A program made the position numbers and the translations under genes. Shown one piece after another: positions 1 to 12,800 of a DNA stretch of 64,000 bases (its first letter is position 1; each line of letters starts with the position of its first letter). The notes below the pieces were generated by a model. It saw only the letters and a list, made by a program, of their open reading frames with translations. It did not search any database and was not told the DNA's origin. This DNA comes from Glandiceps talaboti (lineage: Eukaryota; Hemichordata; Enteropneusta; Spengelidae): positions 9,525,001 to 9,589,000 of the forward strand of contig NC_135566.1 in the NCBI RefSeq assembly GCF_964340395.1, given 5' to 3'.

Positions 1-130
1 TTTCCTCAAATCAAAGGAGATAATAATCCACCAGTTTATTAGCTGGAGCATTTTAAATATTAAATAACAATTACCATGTGCAAGAGCAACTTTGATATTT
101 CAATTTACATATATAGCCCATTAGACGCTA

Positions 131-162
<32 letters not shown>

Positions 163-163
163 G

Positions 164-212
<49 letters not shown>
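131..212. repeat. ATAC/TATG and TA microsatellite
   Basis: Six ATAC units are followed by mixed TATG units and about 20 TA units. The small open frame across it is an artefact of the repeat. Confidence 0.95.
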
Positions 213-214
<2 letters not shown>

Positions 215-654
215 CATTTATGAAAAGTACTAAATAAGCTTGCATTAAATTATTTTTAATCCACAAACGTCCAAAAAGTATCTTCACCAAATATTTGGCC
301 ACCAGCATAGCTATTTCGCACCTTGAATCATTTGGATAAAAAATATTTTAGAAACGTATTTGTATTTTCCTAATCCAATCAATTTGACATGACAAGTTCA
401 TAGCCTAGACCCGAGCTACTAGTAATATATCTACAAGTAATATTAACTCCGTCTGGTTATAGCTCCACCTTCATGTAGATAGTGGCGTGTACATAACTCT
501 GCGATGATGTCGACAGTGTAACTTGTCTACCACAATTTGGCATGTATTCATTGCCATTATATGTGTGTATAAAAGTGATGTGATAGTTGCTTGAGATTAA
601 AACTAACATCACAAGTGAAAAATATAGAACAGTTCAAACAGGTAAAACATAACC

Positions 655-800
655 CACGTGTTGATATGTTGTACTCCTCGTGATGCCAACTTTAATAACG
701 TGGTGATATGTCCAAACATTGGTGCTGATATGTCCTATGTTGTGATGATATGTCTAATTCCTAGTGGTGATATGGTAAACTCCGTGTGATATATGAACTT
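655..800. repeat. Degenerate tandem repeat of a GTGATATGTCC-like unit
   Basis: The phrase GGTGATATGTCC or a one- to three-base variant recurs about six times at 15 to 40 base spacing. It is non-coding and probably an old decayed tandem array. Confidence 0.5.
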
Positions 801-1139
801 TTCATCATATTATGGGGATCTCATTACAAATACTTCTATATTTCACTAGTGTATTGGCCAGATATATCCAAATACATGCGGTGAAAGAATAATGCTTTGT
901 GGTGATACATCTATAGCCCATCTCATAACAAGATATGTATAACTTAATTTGTCCAATTGCACAGAGTTGTATACTTTATTTAAGAATTCACAGACAGAAA
1001 GAATTTATTCAGTTACTGTTTATTTTCAACACATACATGTATTTTCCATGAGATGTGTAACTTCCAAAACTGATTCACACTTAAACACAAAGCATCACAG
1101 GAATAAGATTACATAACAAGACAATATTTACTTTCACGG

Positions 1140-1493
1140 TTAAAGTGGCACAAGCTGAGTTTATAAGCTTTCTACTCAAGTGAAAATACTTGCTTAATAA
1201 CTTTGATTAAATAAAATGATTACAATGTCGATGCATCCCTTCTCTAACATTACAATTGTCTTCTGACATTGTTAAAGCAGTCAGCTGTATCGTAGGGTTT
1301 TCTTGAACATTTTTATATGTATGATAAATTATGTTCTTGGATAATTTATCAGTTATATCTTGATACCATGTTTGAGTTAAGTTAATTGCAAGTGGTGGCT
1401 AAGTGTGCTTTAGTAAATACAATACTTGAAATACCTTATAAAATGTGCAGCATAAAGTGTAAACACATGTAAACTCAGTTGGTACCCCTTTAA
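1140..1493. mobile_element. TTAA-bounded MITE, copy 1
   Basis: The segment starts TTAAAGTGGCACAAGCTGAG and ends in a sequence whose reverse complement starts TTAAAGGGGTACCAACTGAG, so it has imperfect terminal inverted repeats. TTAA at both ends fits target duplication by a Kolobok- or piggyBac-like transposase. A second, diverged copy lies at 40540-40970 with the same ends and interior landmarks (CAAGTGAAAATACT, GCAAGTGGTGG). It has no coding capacity, so it is a non-autonomous element. Superfamily assignment is inference. Confidence 0.7.
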
Positions 1494-4081
1494 TGACTTC
1501 TAGCAATAATAAAAGTTAAAAATTACACACAAAACAATGAGTGTTTTTTCGTTGTATGCAGAATGAGCCAAAGGTGGGAGCATAGTATAACTGGTTTTCA
1601 AAAAACACATGTTTGTGGTTTGTAATACTGACTTGGAATGTGGTGTTTAGACTGTGTCTTTCTTCACATCTACTGTAGAGCCTTTAAGAAAATGTGTTGT
1701 AGTTGTGACTGAAATTCACCTCTGAAAAATTCAAAAGAATAGCCACCTGCTATTCCTAGAATAATGTAAGTTATGTCGATACTACATCCCTGCAGTGTAT
1801 GACTTCAATAGCAGGTAAAGTCCAACCTCCTAAACATAGAAAGCACCTCAGATATAAACTCTTTAAAATGTTGCTGTTACTTTGTTCAAGAAAACTCCAA
1901 CCTATTCCCATTTTAAATTCAGAAAAAAATCAAGGATCACCATATACATTGTTTAAATAGCAGTCAAAATGATTAAACCACTTTAGAATCCAATATGGCC
2001 GTAGAATCCAATATGGCCTCCAAATACTGTGTTAACTCTTTGGGAAAATAAAAGAGTGTTGATGTCCTTGAAACTAAGCTGGTGAAACCCCATTTCTTCA
2101 ATAATATTTGAAAGGACCAGGAGCAGGCTTTTGATACGGAAAATTTTGAAGAGGTTTTCAGTACTTTATTTTAAGGAAATTTGGTCCCAGATTGGTCCCA
2201 GAGGCATATTCTACCCTAACGTCAGGTACAAATGTAAAACCTCTGTAATACATTGAACAATTTAAATGGAATCATACCAGATACGGCTAGATCATGAATC
2301 ATTATATTAACATAATATTCATGACATCCACAATAAGTTGAACTAACATTTGTCTTATTTTCACAAGAACAATATATCCCTTGATGGAAACATTAGCTTG
2401 ACTTCTGAACAACCTACACGTCAACAAATTTGATAATTGCAAACAAAGACTGGCTATTACAAAGTTTGTTATGTGTTTTGAATTTTCAAGGCACATTTAA
2501 GGATTAAACCTTGTTGATAATTCTCTCGCCCACATCATACTATCCCCAAAACCCCATCTGCATGAATGTTTGGGTTCACACTTCTTTATATTAACAGATA
2601 AGGAAATATATGAATAACTTACAATTCACAGTTAATAATTTTGAAGCACATTACAGTTCCCTCCCTTCCCAATGAGTGCTGGCCAGTCATTAGTATTCAC
2701 AAGCAATACTTTTCATTAAGCATATTTGTTTATAACAAGTAAGTTTATACATTGCATAAAGAATAGAGCTAGTGCTAGAGTTGTCACTTTTCCAGTGCTT
2801 GAGTTTCATCAATATGAGAGCGATGTAATCTGAGAGTTCAAAGGACGTCCTTTCCTTAAATTCATGACTTATACTTTCAACATTTTCAAAAGTAGTTGTC
2901 TTCAATTTCTTACTAGAGTTATTATAATCTGATTCTTGCATATAAATTTAACCTGTTTGCCAAACAAAACATTGATAACTATTCAGAACAGCAGAGATTT
3001 TACTACTTTTATGGATCATATAAGCTACAACTTTTGCACCGTTTGCTAAGTAAAACACAACTTTTCACCTTGTACGTTTTCAACAAATTGATGAATTTCC
3101 ATGCATTTGACAATATCAGGTTGAGTTGCATCAACTTATAATACCTAGTAAGATGTCTATTATATTAATCTTCAACTCAACTGCATACACATCCTTTCAA
3201 TCATTTGTGTCTGATATTTTTAAAACATATTTTGTTTTTACACAAAAGTAAAACCAATTCACACATCATTTTTAGTTTTTTACATAAGAGCATTAGGATA
3301 AACACATCTGAGAAAATAAAAACAACTGCTAGGTTCCATCTATAACAACTAATTTCAGTGCATTGCTTCAAAATTCTCTAAATAAAATATTTGCATATTT
3401 GAATACCAAATACTACAAAAAAATGCCTAATCACTTTTTTAAAAATATTTAAAAGAGTAAGGCAGAAACCATGAGAACAAGTGAATCTCAAGATGTGCGG
3501 ATTATACTATAGGAGACTATTCTATTGATTCAGGCATGTAAATTGAACATTCCTACCAAAGAAATGTACTAACCACATCTCTAGATAATCATTCCCAAGT
3601 TGCCTCATTAAATCATATCATAGAAAGAAAAATGTAAAGCTGCACAAGCCGTCATTGCAACGGTTTTTGAAACTTTTTTGTTAGATATGACGACATGCTT
3701 GTAATATTTTACATGCTGAATATTGAATCACCTATTTGTGTAGCTGTACACTGAAGATGGTAGAATAAATCCATTCAAACTGATTTTTGGCTCCACACCT
3801 TAAAATCAGTACTCCCATCACTATTACAACTTCAACCTATTACCAGACTACACATGGATAAACTCAACTCTAATTGACATGCGCAGTGTCCAATTACTGA
3901 TATTTTGACCATCTTAAGTAAATGTATTGTTGGTTGTCTGATCAACGAAATAATACTCCACTTGCTGCGAGTAGCTGGCTATTGACCTCATAACTGTTCA
4001 CATGGCAACTGAACATTGAGTCAAACATTCAAATTAAAAGGATAAATTTAAAGTCTAGACGTAATGTTTAAGTTTAGCTGG

Positions 4082-4129
4082 TTTATTTGAGTTACTCATG
4101 AAAAGATAATTAAATTTACCTCATTTATT
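4082..4129 (-). terminator. Candidate TRAF4 polyadenylation signals
   Basis: Two AATAAA hexamers on the minus strand (TTTATT at 4082-4087 and 4124-4129) lie about 1.0 kb past the TRAF4 stop. The hexamer is common by chance in DNA this AT-rich, so this is a candidate only. Confidence 0.25.
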
Positions 4130-5160
4130 ATGCGTATGAAGTCATAAGCAATTAACAGAAGTCTTGGATTGTCTAGCTTAACAGTCACAACTCCAAGATT
4201 TGTAACTAAAAATATGTCTGGATGGTTCATTGACCTATGTTTTCCTAATGTCAACATAATTGCACAAATTGCTCACTTGCAGATGATACATATGTACATA
4301 ATCTGTTAGCTCTTGATGACAAATAGCCTGCCAAGGTGCCTTTTTTCTGGATCTTGTATTAAATCTAAGTTACTTTTCTGTGTTCAACTAAAATAAGCAG
4401 TTCATTTTAATAAACTTCTTGATTACATCCACTGTAATGTAAGTTTCTAGTCGTAAAAATGATAAACTAAAACCCCACATTTTTGCAAAGGTGGACAATA
4501 CCAATATTCATACATTTTTCAAATAACAATTCACATGGTTGATCAAACATTGCATCTAAGTAAACTATCAGTACAGTAACAAACATAAAGTCAAAAAAGT
4601 GTTTGACTGCACCATCCAATCTTTGTTGACAGAGTGATCATATATTGATTTTCTACTTTGTGTTAGGAAAAAAACTTTTGCTTTGAAACAATGATTCGAT
4701 CCCAAAACTTGAAAACATCTGAGCCTGAAACCAGCAGGCCTCTCAAATGTATATGTATATATACCAGGTTACATTTTCCACAACTACAAAACATCTTGAA
4801 TGGAAAGAAACACAACTAAGTTTGAAAACTTGCAAAATGAGCATTGGTATATTAGAATCACGTAACATTCCTGACACAACATTTAGTGCTTTAAAATTAA
4901 ATTTTAACTAAGAAAACTCAAGAGACAAGAATAATCAAAACAGTGGTATGTATTTGCTGCTGCAGAGCAGTCTGTTTTAAAGGCACTACCTCAGAAAAAG
5001 TCTGAATCGTAATACTGCTTAGTTATGGTAATTTTGGAGGTAGATATCTTTTGCCTTTCTTGTGACATAAATGGCATTTGACATAGAGGTTGTGACCTTT
5101 GACACAGAGGACTGATAAGGAAAGATCTTTGACCCTTGAACTTTGACTTTTGACACCTCC

Positions 5161-5778
5161 TTAAATCAGACTGATGATTCGTGAGGTATCAACAGCAATT
5201 TTGATAAAGACACAATCATCTTTAATGTATTTAATAGATTTGAGTTGTTCATGTGATAAAAATGTTGGATACCCATAGCCTAATGTGTGCACATCTTTGC
5301 TTGGTCTGTGGAAATTCTTCCAAGAAGGATCAGCTGTAAACATCTCTCTGATGTGTTTTCTCCTTTTGGAGTCATCAGTTTGGTCGAACAGTTTAAATTC
5401 TATGGGGAAGGTGAATGGCCATTGTAACAGCCCATCATACTCCCCTGGGAGCATCTTCACATAGAGTGACATGTGAGTTCCTTCACCACTTCCATTACCA
5501 TTTAGAAACAACGTTGCTCCAAGTTTGTAACCAAACCTGCTGGTGTAGAAACAAGGACTCTGAAGTTGCATGTGATCTATTTTCTTTGATTTGTTAAAGT
5601 TGGCAGAGAAGTCTTTAATTTTCCACAGTAAAGTGCCATCAGTATTGCTAGTCAAAACATCTATCTGGTTTCGTAGCAACTGGATCTCATCTTGCTGTTT
5701 CTTGGCAACCTCACACACCAAAGCCAAATGTACTTTAAGGCTGTCATCAAGATGCTGTTCTAATGCAAACCTAGGTGA
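5161..5778 (-). CDS. TRAF4: TRAF4 coding exon 7: coiled coil and MATH domain
   Basis: This exon encodes residues 261-465 and the TAA stop (5161-5163). The acceptor is CTCCTTACAG followed by TCACCTAGG, phase 0. It holds the last zinc-finger residues, the coiled coil that mediates trimerisation, and the whole MATH domain (TLLWKI through FIKIAVD), which binds receptor tails. Confidence 0.96.
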   Translation of the reverse strand, partial: SPRFALEQHLDDSLKVHLALVCEVAKKQQDEIQLLRNQIDVLTSNTDGTLLWKIKDFSANFNKSKKIDHMQLQSPCFYTSRFGYKLGATLFLNGNGSGEGTHMSLYVKMLPGEYDGLLQWPFTFPIEFKLFDQTDDSKRRKHIREMFTADPSWKNFHRPSKDVHTLGYGYPTFLSHEQLKSIKYIKDDCVFIKIAVDTSRIISLI

Positions 5779-6032
5779 CTGTAAGGAGAGACACGCATAA
5801 ATTAATTGTAGTATACAAATATGTACTTATTGCTATGTGACACACTATCAGATTAAGTACAAATATACATATCATTATAGTATGTATGTATGTGTGTGCA
5901 TGTGTATGTATATATGTATGTGTGTGCATGTGTATGTATGTATGTATGTATGTATGTATGTGTGTGTATGTATGTACATGTATGTGTGTGTGCATGTGTA
6001 TGTATGTATGTGTGTGTATGTATGTATGTATG

Positions 6033-6063
<31 letters not shown>

Positions 6064-6843
6064 TTTGTGTATGTATGTATGTATGTACGTATGTATGTAT
6101 GCATGCCTGTGTGTGTTAATGGGTGTATGTATGTATATATGTACACATGTATCTATGCATGTATGTACGCATATATGTACACATGTACATATGCATACAC
6201 GTACGCATGCATGTACACATGTATGTATGTATGTATGTATGTATGTATGGACGCATGTATGTATGTATTTATGTATGTATACACGTATGTATGTAGTTAT
6301 GTACGTACTGTATGTTTATATGTATGTATATATGTATGTATGTATGCATGCATGTACAAATGTATTCTGCATGTGTGTATGCATGTATGTGTATTTGTGT
6401 ATGTACGCATGCATGTATGTATGCATGTATGTATGTATGGATGGATGGATGGTTGGGTGGATGGATGTATGTATGTATGTATGTATGCATGTATGTGTGC
6501 ATGTATGTATGTACATACGTATGTAATGTAGTATTGTGTCTCAGCTGGGACTATGGGGATTAGCTGTTGTAGTTTTATGTATATATATATGAACACTATA
6601 CATAGTTACCAAAATATCTATTTGCTATAGATACTAGTGGTGCATAATTTTGTTATTCCCACCAAACCAGACCAAGCTATATTCTGTTTTCTTAAAATAT
6701 TATTACCCCCGAACTGCCTTACATCTGTACATGTAACACTTTCTCAACAAGACACGATGTAACTATCGCACCAAATATCTTAGCTATCAGTCTGTCAGTT
6801 ACTTTGTGACATACACACACATGCAAGCACATGCATGGACACA

Positions 6844-6892
<49 letters not shown>

Positions 6893-9800
6893 AAAATTCG
6901 CCAAGCCTATAGCACTACTTTGTTTCATTATGCCAAGCCCAAGCCTGTATTATTCTTCTTTGTATCTTTCATTGTACAAGCAGAGACATACAAATCAATA
7001 CATACTGAAAACCATCAAGGAAATAGCTAAAAGGCATGATAAGTTAAAACCTATACTCTTAATTTGTGATTGTGTTTGCGAAATCAATTACCGTTGTTAT
7101 GCCATATATATGTGTATGTATGCTTTGTGTGTGTGTGTGTGTGTGCACGTGTGTATGTGTATGTGTGTGTGTGTGTGTGTGTGTGTTATTTCATGAGTAC
7201 ACCTGACAGTGCTACACAGGAAGGCTATCATATTTCTGTCCAATTTTCCTACTTTTTCAACTAGTCATTATATGTCATTATATTTCATAACCTGAGGTTC
7301 AGTAATGTCTGACTCCATTTCTCGAAAGTCACATTTATTTCTATTGGACAGCTGTTCATTAGTCTGGCATTTTTGCAAAAGGGTTTTTACCTTTGATATT
7401 TGTCATAGAAATGTTATCTGCTTCATTAGAACAATTGTCACATGAATTGACTCAAACATTTTCAATGCCTACACAATCTGGTAAATTAAGACATGATATA
7501 TACACTTCTCACGTGGGAAAATTCTTAAAAAAGGTGTTCACAACTTTGAAAATAGCTATATCAAAACAGACATGACATAAACTCATAACATCAAATGCCT
7601 GAAATATTAATTTTGCCTCCGGCCATATAAAATAAGATTCAAATTCAAACCATACTACCAGGTAGCTGTGACCTGAAACCATTTCATTTTTTATCAAGGA
7701 AATTGGTCAAATCTCAATTGAAAACTTAAAGCTGAACATTTCGCTAACACACGAAATGTAACTAATATAAGCATAATTTAAGCTATTTTTTGACAAAAGA
7801 AAAGTAATCAAACCTACATAACTGTAAACTGGGTATTACGCAAACACATTTTATCTGAAATATAATTTTGTTTCTTGTCATATTATTCAAACAATATTAG
7901 CTGTGACTGTAAGATATAACTGTAAGCTATATCTTGACTAAAGAAAATTACTCAAATCTTAATTGGTAATAGTAGAATCCTTCAAAATATGCCAACTGTC
8001 ACCATGGCAAATAATTAGTCTAATAATGAGAACAGACATTACCCAAGTCATGTCACATGTCTGAAATGTAATGTTATATCCTGCTAATAAGCTCAACATT
8101 CGAACTACAATTATAGCTTAAAGCTATTTCCTGACAGCAGAAAATTATAATTGATAATAGCATAATCTTTCAAAATATGCCAACTGTCACCATGGTAAAT
8201 AATGAGTCTAACAAAATATTGACAAATTTGTCCAATCTATTCTGTCAATTTCCTTGATGTTATACATATTACTACTTGTACTGACCATGAGATATTAACA
8301 TAACAAAATACAATTCCATCCATGTTTTTTTGTCAGGTTTGAGTAGAAATTCACATGCTTTGTGTAGAAGGTGATTTTCAAAGGCATCAAAATTCATCAC
8401 CAAAAATAATTCATCCTGAATATTGCAAAATAAGTGAAGCTGTTGTGGTGTTGGGCTTGAAAGGTTGTCAAAGAAGTAAAGATAGCAAACAGATTTCAAC
8501 TATGTAAACATTTCTCTTGTCAAAAAATCTTATTAAGTTTGACACATTTCAGAAACATAACAAAGATGTGATAACAAAGTGGTGATAAAGTGGTAATGAC
8601 AGTGCAGTGAAAAAAAAACGACATCTGCCGTGGGATGTATAAAAATACTACGTAGACTTCCTACACCATCTTAGGATGGTGTAAGAATGAGTTTACTTTT
8701 CAGATTTTCTGTTGTTCTTTGTTTCTAGATGACAACTGATAGTTTTATCCTCCTGGTTATTCATCAATAAAAACTTGATTTGCAACACTACAAGAACAGT
8801 TACTGATATTTCCTGATAGAAGTTCAGTGAATGTATTTACAAAATAAGTCACATCCCAGTGTTAGCAGTAGGTTTTGAAAACCATTAGCCCTTTTGGCTA
8901 CTGTTACCCAATTTCAATTAGCCAAATTGAAAACTGATTAGCCAAAATTTTGTTTAATAATTATTTCATACTTCAAGTTTACAAATTCATTCTTCGCGGC
9001 TATGAGCATTCAAAATTAATTCAAAATAAATCCTACTACAACAAAGGTATGTTCATTGTTTTGTCTACTGCAACAACTCCCTATAAATAACGCTTTTACA
9101 ACAGTACATATATGTTTGTGGTAACTACTTATAGGGTACTTTTTATATGTTATCAGATCACTATCACTATTCTGAAAGCAAGGCAGCTCATTTGCATTAT
9201 TTATTTGTATGATTTGCATAACAATTTTGATTAGTTTTGTCAGGAAAGCTAAAATTCTTTCAAATTATTTCAAAACAATATTACGATTAGTTTTGTCCGG
9301 AAAGCTACAATTATTTCAAACAATATTATGATTAGTTTTGTCAGCAAAGCCATAACTATTTCAAATCATTTCAAAAAATAATGATTAGTTTTCTCAGGGA
9401 AGCTACAATTATTTCAAACTAAATGTCCAGAGACAAGTAGACTTCAAAAAACATTTTTAAAAAGTTTGCATAGACCAGGGAAGTATACATGTATATACGC
9501 TGAAATCTCGTGATAAGTGAGACTTACATATGCTATACTTTACTATGGAGGACTTCAAAAACTCGCGAGATTTTGTGACGTCATTGTTGTATCCGCCATG
9601 TTGGAATTTTGTATGCAGTCGCCATGGTTGAACTCCGCGATATACAGTGGCCAACTATTAACCTAAAAGTGTTTTCAGAGTAAATTTGAACATAAAACCA
9701 AATTATCGGACACAGCCTCCCCACTTTATCAAAAGGTATATGAGTCTGTTATACTTTTTTCATGATACTGAAGAATACAAGTCGAAAGTCTATACCATCA

Positions 9801-12800
9801 CGTTTGCCATGCAAGTGACTGTAGACAGTGGAGGGGAAATACGTTATCACATGGCACATACAACGGTGTCACAACATTTGAAGCGGGACGCAATACAATA
9901 AAGCAGGGTGCCTCGCCCTGCTAAAGTAAACCCCTCATGATGGCGACTGCCAGAATTACCATGAAGTATATGTTGTGAACTATCATTTTACCGTCAAAAT
10001 CTAACGAGAATTTCTGTTCATCACTAAGGCAAACAAGGCATAAAATATTTTTGTCAAATTGAAAATAAGTTCATGTTTGCGAATTTGGTGAATGTTAGCG
10101 TGAACACAATCTGATTAAAATCTGATGTTAGATAGGCTGGTTTTCCTGTATTTACCTTTATTCCATCGTTATTGCGTCTTTTACGTTATTTTTTTTTTTC
10201 CTGGGCGAACGCCTTTGAAAGGAAAAAAAAAACTAACATAAAAGACGCAATAACGATGGAATAAAGGTAAATACAGGAAAACCAGCCTATCTAACATCAG
10301 ATTTTAATCAGATTGGCGTGAACACTGCATCCTTTAAAACAAGGCTACAGTATTAATTACTTGATTTAGAAAACATGTGCTGTCACTTGATTTGAAAATC
10401 TTACTCTCTGAATTAATTTGAAAATCAGACGAGAAATCAAGCTATATCAACTGATATGGAAATGAGACTATGAATTAATTTGAATTAATTTGAATTAATT
10501 TGGACATCAGACTATGAATGATTTGAATTATTTTAGAAATCAAGCTATATCACCTAATATGGAAATCAGACTATGATATAATTTGAATTAATTTGGACAT
10601 CAGATTGTGAATTGATTTCAAAAATCAGACTCTATGAATTGGTTGAATTAATTTGGAAATATCAGGCTATATCAACTGATTTGGACATCTGGGTCGATCA
10701 CACCTGACTTGAAAATCGGGCTCTATCACTTGATTTGAAAAGCAGAATAAATGACTTGATTTGGATATGGCTTAATCATTTCAAAAATTTGGAAACCAGG
10801 CTCTATTAAATGACTCGAAAATCTGGATGTGTCACTTGATTTGGAAATATGGCTATTTATGGCAACAAAGGAAAGATAAAGTGATTGATAGGATTTTGTG
10901 CTATGACATCAGAACCCCGATAACAGGGTAGATATGGCAACGTACTAAAAGGACTTCGAAACATAAGTAGATTTCCGTCACAAAACCATTCGCTTGCTTT
11001 AAACTATAATTGAATATCTTTAAACCTGTTCATTAGGTTGGTAAAACATTGTAATAACACAGGTTCTTTTAACTTACAACTAATGTTTCACCTGTTCAGG
11101 TCGACAGATTTTGTCAAACTGTCTGTTTACTGACTGTCCGTTTGGCCACCTAGCAGTAAAGCCAGCAAATGGATAGTTTGACAAAGCCCATCAACCTGAA
11201 CAGGTGAAATGTTCCTTGTAAGTAATAAGAACCCTTGGTCGTGGTACAAGAATGTATTATTATTATTCTAACAGAGTAGATTTAAGTTAGTTATAATTAC
11301 ATTATGTTTGCAACCATGTTCTTCAAATGGACAAGCTACAGCTGCAGAAGGACAGTCATCTATCAGATGTCTCTCGATATCTTCTCTGTTGATTCGTTGT
11401 GGATCACAGCGATTTGGGCATACAATGGGATACTTAGGGCATTCATGAAGATGGTTCTGAAAAGAAAATATAGTAATTTGTTTTAAAAACAGTTCATATA
11501 AGTGTGAATGTATTTATTTTGGTCCAAAAAAAAACTTTACGATTTTTGTCAAAAAATTTTATTTGAAATTTGTACGACTCTCATTAAAAGAAACTGCATA
11601 ATTCCTAATGAAAACAAATAGCTGGTCTTTTGAACTAATTGCTTGAAGAATGAATAAATAATTTTCGCAAAAGAAGAAATATATCTCTTCTTACTGACTA
11701 AAAGTATTTGATGAAAAGAATTCCAACATTCCCAAAGATAAACATTATGTAAATGATGGAATTAATCCATTGAATGAGTAGTTACTACCAATGGACCTTG
11801 TGGGAGGAAGAGGAGGCAGAAAAAGGGGGTAAAAGTTAGACTTACCTGGAGTGTATCATAAATGAATTGCTTCTTACAATATTTACAAGGTATGGATCTT
11901 TTAGGACATTCATTTAAATTATGATTAGACATGTATCTCCTTTGCAGCTTTGCACCACAGTTATTTATACAAGACATCTTCTCATAAGAACAAACTCTTT
12001 TGTGTCCCTGCAGAGAGAATGGAGAACACAATCAGATTACACACCACATAATAATGATGTTCGTTTTTTATATGCCGCTTTCCACTCTGTGCTCAAAGTG
12101 CTTTACAATTATTACCCCCTGGCACAGATCTATAGCGGCACAATGGCCCTTTACTTCCTCAACTCCTTGGGGAGCATACAATCCATTGCAGCCTCTATAA
12201 GCACATATAGGACTAAAGCATTCATATAGCAACCTCTATCTACCAGATAAAAATTTCCTGGATCCTGGTACCAAAGGAAATGATAAGAATTTAACAATGG
12301 GGGGGGGGGGAGTTGTGTCATTATAACCACAGACAAAAATTTACACAAAACTTATGCCATCACTTTTAATAACATGCATGGACGCATAATAACAGCATCA
12401 TAAAGGGTGAAACATGTCAAAGAGACACTCAAAGAATTCAGTGGCTGTCCAAAATGCATGCCTGGAGGAAGTGTTTTTTTATTTGATGACAAACACTAGC
12501 TGTACGGCATTGCAATCACTATAATTACACCCATTTGGCAATGGCTAAAAACACTCTGTCTGGTCATAAGAGAGTAACTTCCAAATGGCAGCCAGAGGAG
12601 TCTGGGTATTAAACCAAGACTACATTTTTTGTACATCAACTAAAACTACAGTGTATCACTTACATCTACCATTGCAGCACTGAAGTCCATTCCACAAGAG
12701 TCACACACCACCTTTCTCTTAGGACAGTCATTGGCAAGATGGTTTTTGAGTTGTTTTCTTGGTATCTTGGCACTACAGTTACTTGTGCATGGTATCCTGT

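Larger units (their letters stand above)
1..5160. other. TRAF4 downstream flank, including its 3' UTR
   Basis: This AT-rich stretch follows the TRAF4 stop codon on the minus strand. I see no convincing coding exon; the open frames are short and of low complexity. The part next to 5161 must contain the TRAF4 3' untranslated region, whose end I cannot place. It holds a TA/ATAC microsatellite, a degenerate repeat at 655-800 and a small transposon at 1140-1493, listed separately. A 17-bp phrase ending in AATATGGCC is duplicated in tandem near 1985-2018. Confidence 0.6.
5779..11300 (-). other. TRAF4: TRAF4 intron 6 (5.5 kb, repeat-filled)
   Basis: The donor is GTAATT after exon 6 and the acceptor is TTACAG before exon 7. 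It contains the large ATGT array, CA and GT microsatellites, a four-copy 45-57-bp tandem repeat, a promoter-like motif cluster, a hairpin transposon, a degenerate AATT-rich array and an inverted repeat, each listed separately. A 9-bp hairpin with TTAG loop lies at 8662-8683. No exon is evident. Confidence 0.85.

Noticed and set aside
5837-6596. Several open frames of 66-229 codons on both strands
   Set aside because: They translate an ATGT microsatellite (Tyr/Met/Cys/Val or His/Thr/Ile runs); no coding signal.
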